A program made the translations under genes and the position numbers. Positions 46,820 to 59,840 of a stretch of DNA of 64,000 bases are shown one piece after another. Position 1 is the stretch's first letter; each line of letters opens with the position of its first letter. Origin of the DNA: Eonycteris spelaea (lineage: Eukaryota > Chordata > Mammalia > Chiroptera > Pteropodidae). The DNA is taken from positions 868,001 to 932,000 of the forward strand of contig PUFA01000287.1 of NCBI GenBank assembly GCA_003508835.1, read 5' to 3'. The notes under the pieces are model-generated. The model was not told the origin of the DNA and did not search any database. It worked only from the letters and a program-made list of their open reading frames with translations.

Positions 46820-47735
46820 AAAAGACATAGGGTGCCTGAATGGATAAGAAAACAAGACCTTTTATATATCTCTGCTTACCAGAGACACTTTAGATCAAAA
46901 GACACACACAGACTGAAGATAAAAAGATGGAAAAATATATTTCATGAAAATGAAAAACTGCAAAAAAAAAAAGCTGGTGTAGCAATATTTATTACAGACA
47001 AAATAAACTTTAAAATCTATAATAAGAGACAAAGTAGAACCCAATAATCCTACTTCTGGGTATTTATCTGAAAAAAAAAAACCCTCAAAACATTAATTTG
47101 AAAAAACATATGCATCTGTATGCTCACTGCAGCATTATTCACAATAACCAAGATATGGAAGAAATCTAAGTGTCCGTCAATAGATGAATGGATAAAGAAG
47201 AAGTGGTACATATATACAATGGAATATTACTCAGTAATAAAAAAAGAATAAAATCTTGGCATCTGCAACATTTATGGACTTAGAAGGTATTATATCAAGT
47301 GAAATAAGTCAGACAGAGAAATAAAAAATTATATAACTTCACTTATATTTGGAATCTAAAAAATAAATAAATAAAATAAATTAACAAAACAGAAACAAAC
47401 TCAGATATATAGAACATTTTGATGATTGCCAGATGGGAAGGGAGTTGAAGGGATGGATGAATAAAGGGAAATGGTTAAGAAGTACAAGTTGGTAATTACA
47501 AAAGAGTCACGGACATATAAAGTATAGTGTAAAAACATAGTCAATAATATTGTAATGACTATGTATGGTGTCAGGTGGTACTAGATTTATCAGGGTGATC
47601 ACTTCATAAGTTATATAAATGTCTAATTACTATGTTGTACTCCTTAAAATAGTATAATATTCTATGTTAACTGTAATTGAAAATTTTAAATATTTTTAAC
47701 TGAAAAAATTAAAATTAAATTATTTTTAAAATTAA
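46820..47735 (+). mobile_element. Internally deleted L1, sense, right of EEF1A1 pseudogene
   Basis: Continues ORF2 endonuclease (RVPEWIRKQDLLYISAYQRH, frame 46811-47047) to about 47030. It then switches directly to the ORF2 C-terminus ('tacttctgggtatttatct', 47051 onward) and 3'UTR, ending near 47690. The endonuclease core and the whole RT are missing. The junction (47021-47042) looks the same as in the antisense L1 at 29845-29860. Confidence 0.85.
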
Positions 47736-47744
47736 GAGAATAGA

Positions 47745-49405
47745 AAGATATGCTGTGATCATGGATTGGAAGAATCAACATAGTGAAAATGGCCTTATTA
47801 CCTAAACCAATATACAGATTTAATCCAATCCCTATCAAAACTCAATGGCATTTTTCAAAGAAATAGAACAAAGAATTACCACATTTGTACAGGCCATGAA
47901 AGACCCCAAATAGCCAAAGTAATTCTGAGAACAAAAGAACAAAACCAGAGGTATTATATTTCTTGACTTCAAACTATACTTTAAAGTTACAACATTTAAA
48001 AAAAAATGTGATTTTATCAAAAAAAAAAAGTTGACAGACGAAACAGAATTGAGAGCCCAAAAATAAACCCACACATACACGGGCAACTAATTTTTGACAA
48101 GTGAGCCAAGAATGTACAATGGAGAAGAGAAAGCCTCTTCAACAAATGCTATGGGAAAATTGGAAATCGACATGCAAAAGAATAAAACTAGACTGCTATT
48201 TAATACCATACACAAAAATTAACTCAAAATTGTTTAAAGACTTAAATTTAAGACTGAAATAATAAAATATAGAGGAAAACCAGGAACTAAACTTGTAGAT
48301 CTTGGTCTCAGAGAGGCTTTTCTGAACTTGCCTCAAAGCCAAGAGAAGTAAAAGCAAAAATAAATAAATGGCACTACATCAAACTAAAAAACTTCTGCAA
48401 AGCAAAAGAAACTATTAACAAAACAAAAAGGCAACCAATTGAATGAGATAAGATTTTTGCAAATGATACCTCCAATAAGGGGCTAATATACAAAATGTAT
48501 AAAGAACTCATAGCTCTACAATAAAAAAAAAATCTAATTAAAAAATGGGCAGAGGACCTGAAAAGATACTTCTCCCAAGAAGACATACAGTCAACAGAAA
48601 TATGAAAAGATGCTCAACTTCACTAGCCATTAGGGAAATGCAGATCAAAAACAACAAGGAGATATCACTTCACACCTGTTAGAATGGCTATCCTCAACAA
48701 GACAAGAAATAATAAGTGCTGGAGAAGTTGTCAGAAAGAGGAAACACTTATGCACTATTCATAGACATGTAAATTGTTGTAGTCACTATGGAAAACAGCA
48801 TGGATTTTCCTTGAAAAATTAAGAATTAAATTATCATATGACCCAGCAAACCCTCTTCTGGATACCTACCCCCAAAATTTGAAAATATTTATTTATAAAG
48901 ATATTTTGTATCCCTATGTTTACTGCAACATTATTCATGGTAGCCGAGAAATGGAAACAACCTAAGTAGCCTTTATTGATGATTGGATAAAGAAGATGTG
49001 ACATACACACATTTGTAATGAAATATTACTCAGTCATAAGAAAAAAAAATTGAAATTCTGCCATTCACACAACATGGATGAATCTTAAAAAAATATAATG
49101 CTAAGCAAAATAAGTCATGAAAAAGGACAAGAACCATATGATTTCACTCGTATTTGAGATATATAGCAGAAAGCAACAAATGGACAAACAAAACAAACAC
49201 TCATAGACACAGACGACAGTATTGTGGTTACCAGAGGACAAAGTGGGTGCAGGGAGGTTGAAGAGGATAAAGTGGGTGAGATATAGGGGGATATAAGGAC
49301 ACTAAATTTAGGTGATGGGCAGACAATGAAATACACAGATAATGCATGATAAAAATTGTATGCTTAAAACTTATCTAATGTTAACTGATAAATTTAATTT
49401 TTAAA
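47745..49405 (+). mobile_element. Younger L1, sense, 5'-truncated
   Basis: Starts in the ORF2 post-RT region ('gctgtgatcatggattgg') and runs through the C-terminus ('aaaatgggcagaggacctga' near 48541) and the 3'UTR to the usual end at about 49400. Broken by many indels. Confidence 0.85.
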
Positions 49406-49409
49406 AATT

Positions 49410-49842
49410 AAATGAAAATATAGATACACAACACCTCAACAAAATATTATCAGACTGAATCCAGCGACATAATTTAAAAAGTTATACACCATGACAAAGT
49501 GGGATTTAACTCAAAAATTCAGGGTTGGTTTAAATCCAAACATTTATTAAATAACACACAGTGTTAATAACATAAATAACATAATCATTTGAATATAGAA
49601 AAAACTGACAAAATCCAGTATCATTACATAAAGAAAAGATACTCAACAAACAAGGAGTAGAAAGGGAATTCTCAACCCAAGAAAAAAATCTACAAAAAAA
49701 CAACATCTAATCTCAAAGTTAAAGGTCAAAGATTAAATGTTTTCTTCTCTAAGATCAAGACAAGACAAAAATGTCTGTTTCCACCACTTCTGTTTAACAT
49801 TTAGCTAGAACACTTAGGCAACAAAAATAAATGCAATACATC
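49410..49842 (+). mobile_element. Old L1 ORF2 (RT), sense, left part (split)
   Basis: Diverged RT text ('cgacataatttaaaaagtta', 'aaagtgggatttaactcaaa'). It stops at about 49842, and the same ORF2 continues at about 52475. Confidence 0.75.
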
Positions 49843-52474
49843 GAGGAGTACCAATCAATATAATGAGATTGGTAAACTCTGTGTTTGCCTTCTCCCATGA
49901 CCACATTAAAATTCAACTAAATTATAAAACAATCAACCTGGAGAACCATCTGAAGATTAGCTGAACAGAACTCCTATGACCAAGGGTATAAAGAAGAGTC
50001 ACATCGAGATTAATAGGAGGATTGGAGATGCTAAACGAGCTAGCCCCACACCTACATGCGGTATTTGACTATTGGGAGAAATATCTCAGCTACAGAGTTC
50101 CCCTAGGAGAAGCAAAGGAAAAGCCCCACACCAGACTCCTCACCCCAGGGTTTCAATCCCAGGAAGAGGAGTCCTCACAAAATTTGGCTATGAAAATCAG
50201 TGGGGATTTCTGACTATCCAGGCTACATAAAAGGCTATTAGAAAACTAAAGATGTTCTTCCCCTAGAAGGACACACACACAGACTCACTCCCTCGGAGGC
50301 ACACCACCGTGGACTCTGTGGAGGGGGTACGAGCTTCTGAGGTTACCAGAGATATACAAAGACTGATTTGTGTGCTCAGAGAGAACTGGAGAGATGGCCA
50401 CATTAACTATGTCTGAAGCCTCCTCCTGTTAGCCTGCAGGTGATCCATCTTGCCTGGACCTCCCCACATGGCCAAACATGAATCGCAATGAACTGGAACT
50501 GCCCTCCACCCAGATGGCCCCTGAAACTCGCCTCATCCAATTCACATACTACCCAAGGCTCTGCAAGTCTAACAGGCAGCTGCAGCTACCTCGGCCTTGG
50601 AGTGCCCTGAGCCTTAATGAAGTCTGCCCTAGCCTGGTCCTGGTGGTACTGTTTCAGTTTATAGTGTGGCCCTCCCCCATGCCTCTAGTCCAGAATAAGC
50701 AGAACCAACTAGGAGTGTAAGGCTTCGAGCTCCTAACAGGATCGGGATCACAGATAGTGGCGAAACCTAGACCTGCATGGAGCCCCTCCCAAAAGGATGC
50801 AGAACCAACAACCTGGAGGCACATCAGACCACCAGAGAGCACCACCTGATTCTTCACAAGTCAAACCCAAAGCTCAACACGCTTAGTACTGCATAAAAAA
50901 CAGATGCATAGATCAATGGAACAGAATAGAGAGCCTAGAAATAAACCCATCCATATATGGTCCTTTAATCTAAGACAAAGGAGGCAAATATAAAATGGTG
51001 TAAAGACAGTCTGTTCAATAAATGTTTTTGGGAAAATTCAACAGATACATACAAAAAATAAAAATAAAACTGACCACCTTCTTACACCATATACAAGAAT
51101 AAACTCAAAATGAATTAAAGACTTAAATGTATGACCCAAAACCATAAAACTTCTAGGAGAAAACATATGTCAGTAAACTCTCTGACATTGCTCTTGGTAA
51201 TATTTTTTTCAGATATATCTCCTCAGACAAGAGAAACAAAAGAAAAATAATAAATGAGATTACATAAAACTAAAAAGTTTTGCACAGCAAAAGAAACCAT
51301 CAATGAAAAAAAAAACTACTGAATAGGAGAAGATATTTGCCAATGATACATCTGAGAAGAGGCTAGTACACAAAATTTATAAAGAATTCATACAACTCAA
51401 CACCAGAAAACAAGAAACAATCCAATTTAAAAATGGACAGAGGACTCAAATAGGCATTCTCAAAAGAGAACATATAGATGACTAATAGGCATGTGAAAAG
51501 ATGCTCAAGGTCACTAATCATCAGAGAATGTAAATTAAAACCACAATGAGATATCAATGAGATGATAACCTGTCAGAATGGTTATCATCAAAAAATCCAA
51601 AAAACAAAAAAAACAAAAACAAACAAAAAAAAAAAACAAAAACAAAACAAGTGTTGGCAAGGATGTGGAGAAAAGGGAACCCTTGTTCACTGTTGGTGGG
51701 ATTGAAAATTGGTACAGCTACTATAGAAAACAGTTTGAAGTTTTCTCAGAAAAATTAAAAATAGAACTACCATATGACCTAGCAATTCCACTTCTGGGTG
51801 TTTATTCGAAGAAAATCAAAAACACTAATTCAAAAAAGATATATGCGCCCTTACGTTTACTGCAGCACTATTTTACAATAGCCAAGATATAGAAGCCATC
51901 TAAATGCTCATCAATAGATCAATAGATTATTGGATATGTATACATACATATACATACACACATACACAAACACACACATACATATACACACACACTGGAC
52001 TACTACTCAGCCATAAAAAAAAAATGAAATCTTACCATTTGAAAACAACATTAGTAGACCTAGAGGGTATTATGCTAACTGAAATAAGTCAAACAGAAAG
52101 ACAAATATTACATGATTGCACTTAATATTTGGAATCTAAAGAGCAAAAGAAACAAACAGAAACACACTCATAGGTACAGAAAACAAACTGGTGATTGCCA
52201 GATAGGAAGGATATATGGGATGCTGGATGATAAAGGTGAAGGGAGTAAGAAATATAAATTGGTAGTTACAAAATAGTCACAGAGATGTGAAGTACAACAC
52301 AGGGAATATAGTCGATAATATTTTAATTAACTATGATAAGTGCCAGGTGGGTACTAGACTAATCAAGGGGATCACTTCATAAATTATATGTGTCTAACCA
52401 TTATGCTGTACACATAAAACTAATATAAAATAATATTTAATGTAAACTCTAATTGAAAAATAAAAATGAAAAAA
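49843..52474 (+). mobile_element. Internally deleted L1, sense (5'UTR joined to ORF2 C-terminus), nested
   Basis: 49843-50885 is an L1 5'UTR that parallels the 5'UTRs at 30900-32258 and 58565-59840: 'aactctgtgtttgccttctc', 'gaaccatctgaagattagct', then a long G+C-richer body. At 50879-50893 it jumps into late ORF2 ('cagatgcatagatcaatgga'). The ORF2 end (104-codon frame 51578-51892) and 3'UTR run to 52474. ORF1, endonuclease and RT are all missing. Old L1 RT text lies on both sides. Confidence 0.82.
51930..51998 (+). repeat. TACA/CA microsatellite in L1
   Basis: Alternating TATACATACA and CACACA units inside ORF2's last part, at the same spot where other copies have 'tacatatatacaatggaat'. Confidence 0.9.
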
Positions 52475-53490
52475 TACATTCACATTGAGAAGGAAGAAGT
52501 TAAACTATTTTTATTTGCAGTTGTCATAATTTTTACATAGAAAATACTAATAAGCATATAAAAACTATTAGAACCAATAAATGAGTACAGCAAGGTTGCA
52601 GCATAAAAAGTCAATATGCAAAAATTATCTTTTCAATCAATTTATATTTTTATATATTATTAAAAAACAGTCCAAAAGTGAAATTAAAAAGATGATTCCA
52701 CTTATTAAAAATAATGAAGTACTTATGAATAGCATGCAAAACAAAGTATGAGTTGTGCATTGACAAATACAGGATATTGTTGAAAGAAATTAAAGAAGAT
52801 CCAAATAAATGAAAAGATATCCATGTTCATGAATCAGAAAACTAAAATTATTGTAAAAGCAATATTTCCCAAATAGAACTAAAGAGACAAATGGATATTC
52901 AAATGCAAAATAATAATGTTGGACCCCTATTTTAAATTTAAAACAAAATTTAACACAAAATGAGTCATAGGCCAAAACGAAAGACTATACTATACGACTT
53001 TTAGAAGAAAACACGAAGTAAATATTCATGACCTTGAGTTCAGCAATGGTTTCTTTAGATATGACACAAAAAGCAAAATGACCCAAAAAGATTAGATAAG
53101 TTGATGTGTATAAAAATTTCAAAACTTTTGTCCTGGAAATGATATCATCAAGAAAGTGAAAAGAAAAATACAGAATAGTAAAAACATTTGCAAATCATAT
53201 ATCTGATAAAGAATTGTATCCATAATATATAAAGAAACACTTACAACTCAATAATAAAAAGACTAATGATCTAACTTTAAAAGTGGACAAAGGATTTGAA
53301 TAGACATTTCTTCAAAGATATACAATGACCAATGAGTGTAAGAATAGATGAACACATTATGAATCATTAGGGAAATGCAAATCAAAACTACAATGACATT
53401 TTATCTTTACAATTTATCTTCACTAATCCTTAATGGTTATTTTAAATGGGTGAATTTAATGGTGTGTGTGAATTATATCTCAAGAAAGAT
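52475..53490 (+). mobile_element. Old L1 ORF2 and 3' end, sense, right part
   Basis: Resumes RT around the catalytic box ('gaagaagttaaactattttt' near 52492) and continues to the C-terminus and a degraded 3' end at about 53490. Heavily diverged. Confidence 0.75.
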
Positions 53491-53499
53491 GTTTTTTAA

Positions 53500-54000
53500 A
53501 AAGAAAAAATAAATAAAAATGCACTGCACTAAGGAGACAATGCAGGTATGAATCAGACAGCGACAATGGGCATGGAAAGAAATGCATATCTATGATAGAT
53601 CTGATATGGAGGAGAGGGGCAGGCATCATAGATGACTTCCTCTTTCTGGCATGATCAACCAGGTGTATAAAAGTATCTTGGGCTGAGACAGGAGAAGATC
53701 TGGATGAAAAGAGCCACTGGGAACATGGAGGAGGAAATGATGATCACAAGTTCTGTTTGCTATACCTTAATTTTGAAGCATCTAGAAGATGAGCCCGTGG
53801 AAATAAGCAGTTGGTATAAATTTGGTAGTGTTTAGCAAATAAATGGTATGTAAAGGTTATAAAAGTAAATGAGATCAAGTAAGGGCAAGATTGAAGATGG
53901 AGATAAAAGTGGCTCAGGGAAAAGCTCTGATGAGCTCCAAAAGTTATAATTTACAAGTTTAATAAGAGCGATAATGACTCCTCAGCAACTATAATAGGGC
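53500..54000. other. Probable ancient interspersed repeat, family not named
   Basis: 53690-53940 resembles a widespread diverged mammalian repeat ('tagaagatgagcccgtggaa', 'taaatgagatcaagtaaggg', 'aaaagctctgatgagctcc'). I cannot name it with confidence. No ORF. Confidence 0.35.
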
Positions 54001-54015
54001 ACTTCAGCATTACTG

Positions 54016-54052
54016 ATGTGTGTGTGTGGTGTGTGTGTGTGTGTGTGTGTGT
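54016..54052 (+). repeat. (TG)n microsatellite
   Basis: About 18 TG units with one interruption (tggt). Confidence 0.95.
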
Positions 54053-54204
54053 CTGCTCTTTGGGTTTCCCTAAAAACCAGTTGTAATATCTTACAGTTTT
54101 CCTTAATTAATGAATAAGTTAAACAAAATCTTTGACATGCTTTTACATTTGTAGGAAAAGCATGATTTTACCTTTTATAAAATTATTCTAAAAACAGACA
54201 ATAC

Positions 54205-54600
54205 ATTATTTAAAATCTCTTCATGGTTTCATGTTGTCCTTCAAATAAGAAACCAAAATCCTTAAATGAGCAACATTGTGCCACATGATCTGCCCATCTC
54301 ACCTGCTGTACCTATCAACTTTCCCCCTTTCGCTCTTGCTACTCCAATTTTTTTCTGGTCTTTAGTTCTTCCATCCTCCATTGCCATCTTAGATTCTTCA
54401 AGTCCTCTCCTTGGAGTTATTTTCTGTCTTTAGCCTCTTTACTAATTATCTATGAGCCATCATATGCATGGTGTTCCCTAACCATTTCTGTCTAAGCCAG
54501 GGTCCTTCATTCTATGTTTCTGTTATTATAGCCCAAGAACTAGCACAGCTTAACACATAGAAAACATTTAGTATTTCTTGATTAAATAAATGAGTGAACA
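54205..54600 (+). mobile_element. L2 LINE 3' end, sense
   Basis: Matches the order of the L2 3' end: 'gttgtccttcaaataagaaa', a C/T-rich middle ('cctgctgtacctatcaactt'), 'gcccaagaactagcacagc', 'taacacatagaaaacattta' and the terminal 'gattaaataaatgagtgaac'. Confidence 0.7.
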
Positions 54601-56144
54601 AGTGTTACATAATTCCAGCTCTGATTATTCTGATTTTTGGTTGTATTCTTAAAACTCAAAGAAAGTATGAAAGGGCATCTGTTTTTAAGTTAATAAAGTG
54701 AGCCAAATATAGATTTAAAATATTTTTTCCTCTACATTGAATTATCCCTGTAAATGGCCAAAGGCAAACTTCACACTCAGCATGCATAGTGCATACACAG
54801 CTGCAGAACCAGATTTTCTACTTCCCGATTCTCATCTTTACTCTGTCCCTCGGAAATTGGGTATTTTTCTCTGAGAAAAAAATGGCAACAGCAATGTGAT
54901 CCATGTCTCCATGTAGAAGGAAGGTCTCCCCTGATCTAATGGGGGCTTGCCTTTACAGGTCTGGAAGTTAATTCTGACACATCATTCGTCACAATCATTA
55001 GACATCCTCAGGCATTATATAAAAAAGCAAAAACCAGAATCGCAGCACAAAATGTTTCTGCAATGTCAAAAGGGCTTTTCAGACTAACGCATCTGTGATC
55101 TCGCTGATAAATCAGATCACATCTCCCTGCAGACAGTTCATCTTTTGTACCCTCTCTACTCCCATGTTGCAATGGGAAGGTACAGGAGGGGAATGAAGAT
55201 CAACTCAGTCAACAAAATGTCAATATATCATATATTATGAACATAAAAATATGTCTAATGATTGATTTATTCTGTGCTTCTATTGGGTACATTTGTTGAC
55301 TTATGTAATTGAGTTTTAATTTCATAATATTGTCAATTTTCTATATTATGAGGCTTAACTTGTCACAGAAGGAGGAAGCACTATAGTAAATAGACAATGG
55401 ATAGTTTTAGAATGGATGGCTAAATAAAAACTAGTGTTTTCAATCTAGAAGCAATTTGGTAAATTACTTAAACCAATGCATTCATTCTGGTTCAGTGAGG
55501 TGACATCAGACAGCATGTTAGACTTCTCTCTTGACCGTACTAGATATGTCATCTCAGCCAGATTCCTAGTCTGATATTTAGGTATCCATGAGATGCCAGA
55601 GTTCTAACCAATCAAATAAGTTTCTTTCTATCGAAGTCAGGCTTCTAGTTACAAATGTCTACCTGATTTAAACTCTAGTACGATAGACTAGACTGTGTAG
55701 AAACCTCAAGTCTAACTCTCCTGTACTCTCTTACAACCTACACCAAAGCCAGGCATTAATTTACATATTTATTCAAAGTAGCAAATACCTATGTAGTATC
55801 TTCTAAGTAGAAGATGCTCTGTTAAATATCAGTTCCATCTTGATCCTTTTCCCTCAGTCCTCAACCTGGAATCCTTCAACTCTTCAAAGATAAAGGCCTT
55901 TCTCAAGCAAAGACATTCCTGGCCCCAAATATACTCTTAGAAAAAATAAAATAAAAAATAAATAGGGAAGTAATCTCTGCTCTACCTTTCTATTTCTCCT
56001 AGCTTTACAAACTATGCTGTATTACTTCAGGGTGTGAAAGATTTATAGCTATCAAACAAAGGTGCAATTCAAAATCAGTATTAGAGCTACAAAGTGTATG
56101 ACATTAGTAACTGCAGAGAACATTCTTTTCAAAATCAAGTGGTT
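54601..56144. other. Unique stretch, no recognised gene or repeat
   Basis: About 1.5 kb free of L1 and SINEs that I recognise. The longest open frames are about 70 codons, without domains. Confidence 0.45.
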
Positions 56145-56668
56145 TCTTTTTTTTTTTATTAAATATGTCAGGATGACATTGGTTAATAAAATTATATAGG
56201 TTTCAGGTGTACAATTCAAATTTAATATGTCACGTGTATATTGCATTGTGTGTTCACCACCCAAAGTCGTATCTCCTTTGTCACTAATTTTTTGATCACC
56301 TTAACTTTATCTATCTCCCTCCTTCCCCCTCCCCTCTGGTAACCACTAATTGCTGTCTGTGTCTACAAAGTTTTGTTTGTTTGTCTTGCTTAATTATTCT
56401 TTCAGTTTTATATCCATATGAGTGAAATCTTATGATTCTCAACTTTTACTGTCTGACTTATTTGGTTTAGTATGATAATCTCAAGATCCATCCATGTTGT
56501 TTGCAAATTTCATCTTTTCTTGTGGCTAAGGAATATTCTATTATATATATGTACACATCTTTTTTTATTGAGTCATCTATAGAAGGATGCTTAGGTTGTT
56601 CCCATGTCTTGGTCACCATGTATAATGCTGAATGAACATTGGGGTGCACATATTTTTTATGAATAAAT
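56145..56668 (-). mobile_element. Younger L1, antisense, 3' part (split)
   Basis: Poly-T, then the reverse complement of the younger L1 3' end ('caggatgacattggttaata'), a C-rich 3'UTR tract (56315-56340) and ORF2 C-terminus up to 56668, where another L1 interrupts. tatgaataaat (56658-56668) recurs as tatggataaat at 59841-59851. Confidence 0.85.
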
Positions 56669-59600
56669 TTATTATTATTTTATATTAGACATTTGCATAA
56701 TTATGAAGTGATCCCCCTGATTAATTTAGTACCCATCTGGCACTACACACAATGATTACAATAGTGTTGACTATATACCCTATGATATACTCCAAACCCT
56801 CGTGACTGTTTTGTAATTAACTCAATTTGTACTTCTTCATCCCCTTCAGTTTTTTCACTCAGCCCTGCCAACCCAGCTCCCCTCCTGCAACCACCGGATT
56901 GTTATCTATATCTTATGAATCTGTTTCCGTTTAGTTTGTTCCTTTTTATTCCTTAGATTCCACATATAAGTGAAATCATATGGTATTGATCTCTTCTCTG
57001 TCTGGCTTATTTCACTCACCAGCATCATACCCTCTATGTCCACCCATGTTATTGCAAATGGTATGATTTTATTTTTAAAGCTGAGTAATATCCTACTGTA
57101 TATATGTACCATAACTTCCTTATCCAACCTCTATTGATGGGCACTTCGGTAGCTCCCATATCTTGGGCTACTGTGAATAGCACTGCCAGGAACATAGAAA
57201 TGGATAGCTCTTTATGAAATAGTATTTTCATTTTCTTTGGATAAATACCCAAAAGTGCAATTACTGGATCAAAAGGTAGTTCTACTTTAAATTTTTTGAG
57301 TAACCTCCAAACTGTTTTTTCCAAGGTGGCTGTCCAATTTGCAAGCCAACCAACATTGCAAGAGGGTCCCCTTTTCTCCACATTCTTGCCAACATTAGTT
57401 GTTTTTTGATTTATTGATGATAGCCAATAAGAATGGGCATGAGGTGATATCTCATTGTGGTTTTAATTTGCATTTCTCTGGTGATTAGTGACTTTGAGCA
57501 TCTTTTCATATGTCTATTGGACAATTGTATATCCTCTTTGGGGAAATACTTTCAAGTCTTCTGCCCATTTTTTTTAATGGATTATGTTTTTTTTTGTTTT
57601 TTGTTGCTGAGTTGTATGAGTTCATATAAATTATGAATATTAACTTCTTGTCAGATGTATTTTGGCAAATATCTTCTCCCGTTCAGTAGGTTGTCCATTC
57701 ATTTTTTTGGTTGGTTTCCTTTGCTGTGCAAATTTTACTTTGATGTAGCCCCATTTGTTTATCTTTATTTTGTTTCCTTTTTCCAAGAAGATAAATCAGG
57801 AAATATATTACAAGAGCAACGTAAGAAAGTTTATTGCCTATGACTTTTTCCTATAAAAAACATATGCTTCTGGGTCTTATATTTAAGTCTTTAATCCATT
57901 TTGAGTGTATTCTTATATATGGTGTAGGAAGGTGGTCCAGTCTCATATTTTATATGTATCTACCCAGTTTTCCCAATACCATTTGTTGAAAAGACTGTAT
58001 TTACAACCCATTGTATATTCTTACCTCTTTTGTCATAGAGTAAAAGACCAGATAGGCATTGAATTGTTTCTTGACTCTCTATTCTGTTCCATTGATTTAT
58101 GTGTGTTTTTATGCCAGAACCATGCTGTTTTGATTACTATAGCCTTGTAGTATAGTTTTTAATTCAGGTAGTTTGATACCTCCAACTTTTTCTTTCTCAA
58201 TATTGCCTTGGTTATGTTGAGATCTTTTCTGTTCCATATAAATTTTAGAATTATTTGTTTTAGGTCTCTGAAAAATGTAATTGCTATTTTGATAGAGATT
58301 GCATTAAATCTATAGATTGCTTTGGGTAGTATGGACATTTTAATGTTGCTAATTCTTCATATCCATAAGGACAGTATATGCTTTCCTTTAATTGCATCTT
58401 CTTCAAATTTTTCTCAATGTCATAATTTTCTAAATATAGGTCCTTTACCCCTTGGTTAAATTTATTTCTAGGTATTTTATTTTTTGATACAATCATTAAT
58501 GGGACTGTTTTTCTTAATTTCTCTTCTTGATAATTTGTTATTGGTGTATAAAAATGCTTTCCAGTGTGTTGGTTCTGTGCTCCTTGAGAGGAGTTTCCCC
58601 TGTAGGTCATGTTAAGCCTTGCTCAGGGCTACCTGGTAGGAGTTACAAAGTGGTCCCAGATGTTTTTTTGCTTATGCTGGATCTGGAGGCAAGTGAGAGA
58701 AACCACACTGTGAGCCAAGGTTGGTTACCCCCAGTAACGGGCCTAGGGTGGCTAAGCCAAAGGACTAGTGCACCTCATGGCCTGTGGCTTCTGCAAGTTG
58801 CCTGTATGACTGCACAGCTGGAAAAATCTTTGGGTGGTAATGCGAGTTCGGTGGAGTGGGATTCAGGGAGTCACTGGGGTAAAGCAAACAATTTTACCTG
58901 ACCAATGCAGTCAGGTTTTATGCCAGTGCTGAATCTGAAACCTCCTGTAAAAGTCTCAGATCCCAGCAAGACCAGCTGCTATCCTCTCGGCCCTCATACC
59001 CCAGTGATCTACCCAAAAGATACTGCAGCTAGGTGGCACCAGTGGCTCACCACAAAATCTCCCCTGAAATGTGAGGCCTACATGTAGACCATGTGAGCTG
59101 AGGGCTACTGCCTGCCAATAAATGTTCAGCTCAAGGAAATACTCAGGGTAGGGCTTGGATGCCAGGCAATGGCCACCAATAGCAATTTGCGAGCTGGGTG
59201 CTGCAGGGCCCCAGGAAAGGCACAGGGTTGGGTGGGCCGATCTCACAGCCAAGTAGCTTCAAAATATGCCATGTGTGGGGAGGGTTTAATACAGGCAAGA
59301 TGGTGCCCCCTGTAGACTGCCTCGGAGAGGGCCCAAAAAAGGAGCAATGGCAGCTGTCCCTCCAGCTTTTACACAAGAGCCATGCAAGTTAGAGTCTGTG
59401 CTCCAGCCTTTTAACGTGACATCTGGATTTTCAGGTTCCTTCTGTCTCACCCAGGCGGCCAGAGTCCCCATTTGTTTATACAGTCAGATTTTCTGGGAAC
59501 TCCTCTTCCCAGGATTGGAATCCTGGGCTGGGGGAGCCCCTTGTGGTGCTAGGGCCCCTTTTTCCTTCAGGGGGTTCCCTGCAGCCGCACACTCCCTTTC

Positions 59601-59840
59601 ACTGCTCAACCATCACACGCAGGTGTGGGACCAGCCAACCTAACCTCTCCCTGCTTCCTACCCATCTCTATGTGGCCTTTTCTTTATATCCTCAGATGTA
59701 TGTGTTATGATCAGCTAGATTTCAGGTGGTTTCCAAAGTTGTTTGTTTTAGAATTTGGTTGTAATTTTAATGTGGTATGGAAGGAAGTGAACCCTGCTTT
59801 TACCTATTACTGCCATCTTGACTCTCTTTATACCAGGACT
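56669..59840 (-). mobile_element. Internally deleted L1, antisense (5'UTR joined to late ORF2), nested in another L1
   Basis: Antisense order: A/T-rich tail complement, 3'UTR (to about 56920), ORF2 C-terminus (a 110-codon frame 57381-57049) and late RT to about 58560. It then jumps at 58555-58575 into a G+C-richer 5'UTR that ends at 59821 with the reverse complement of agtcaagatggcagtaatag. ORF1, endonuclease and the main RT are missing. 11-bp direct repeats flank it. Frames of 74-124 codons on either strand in 58527-59849 are 5'UTR shadows. Confidence 0.83.
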
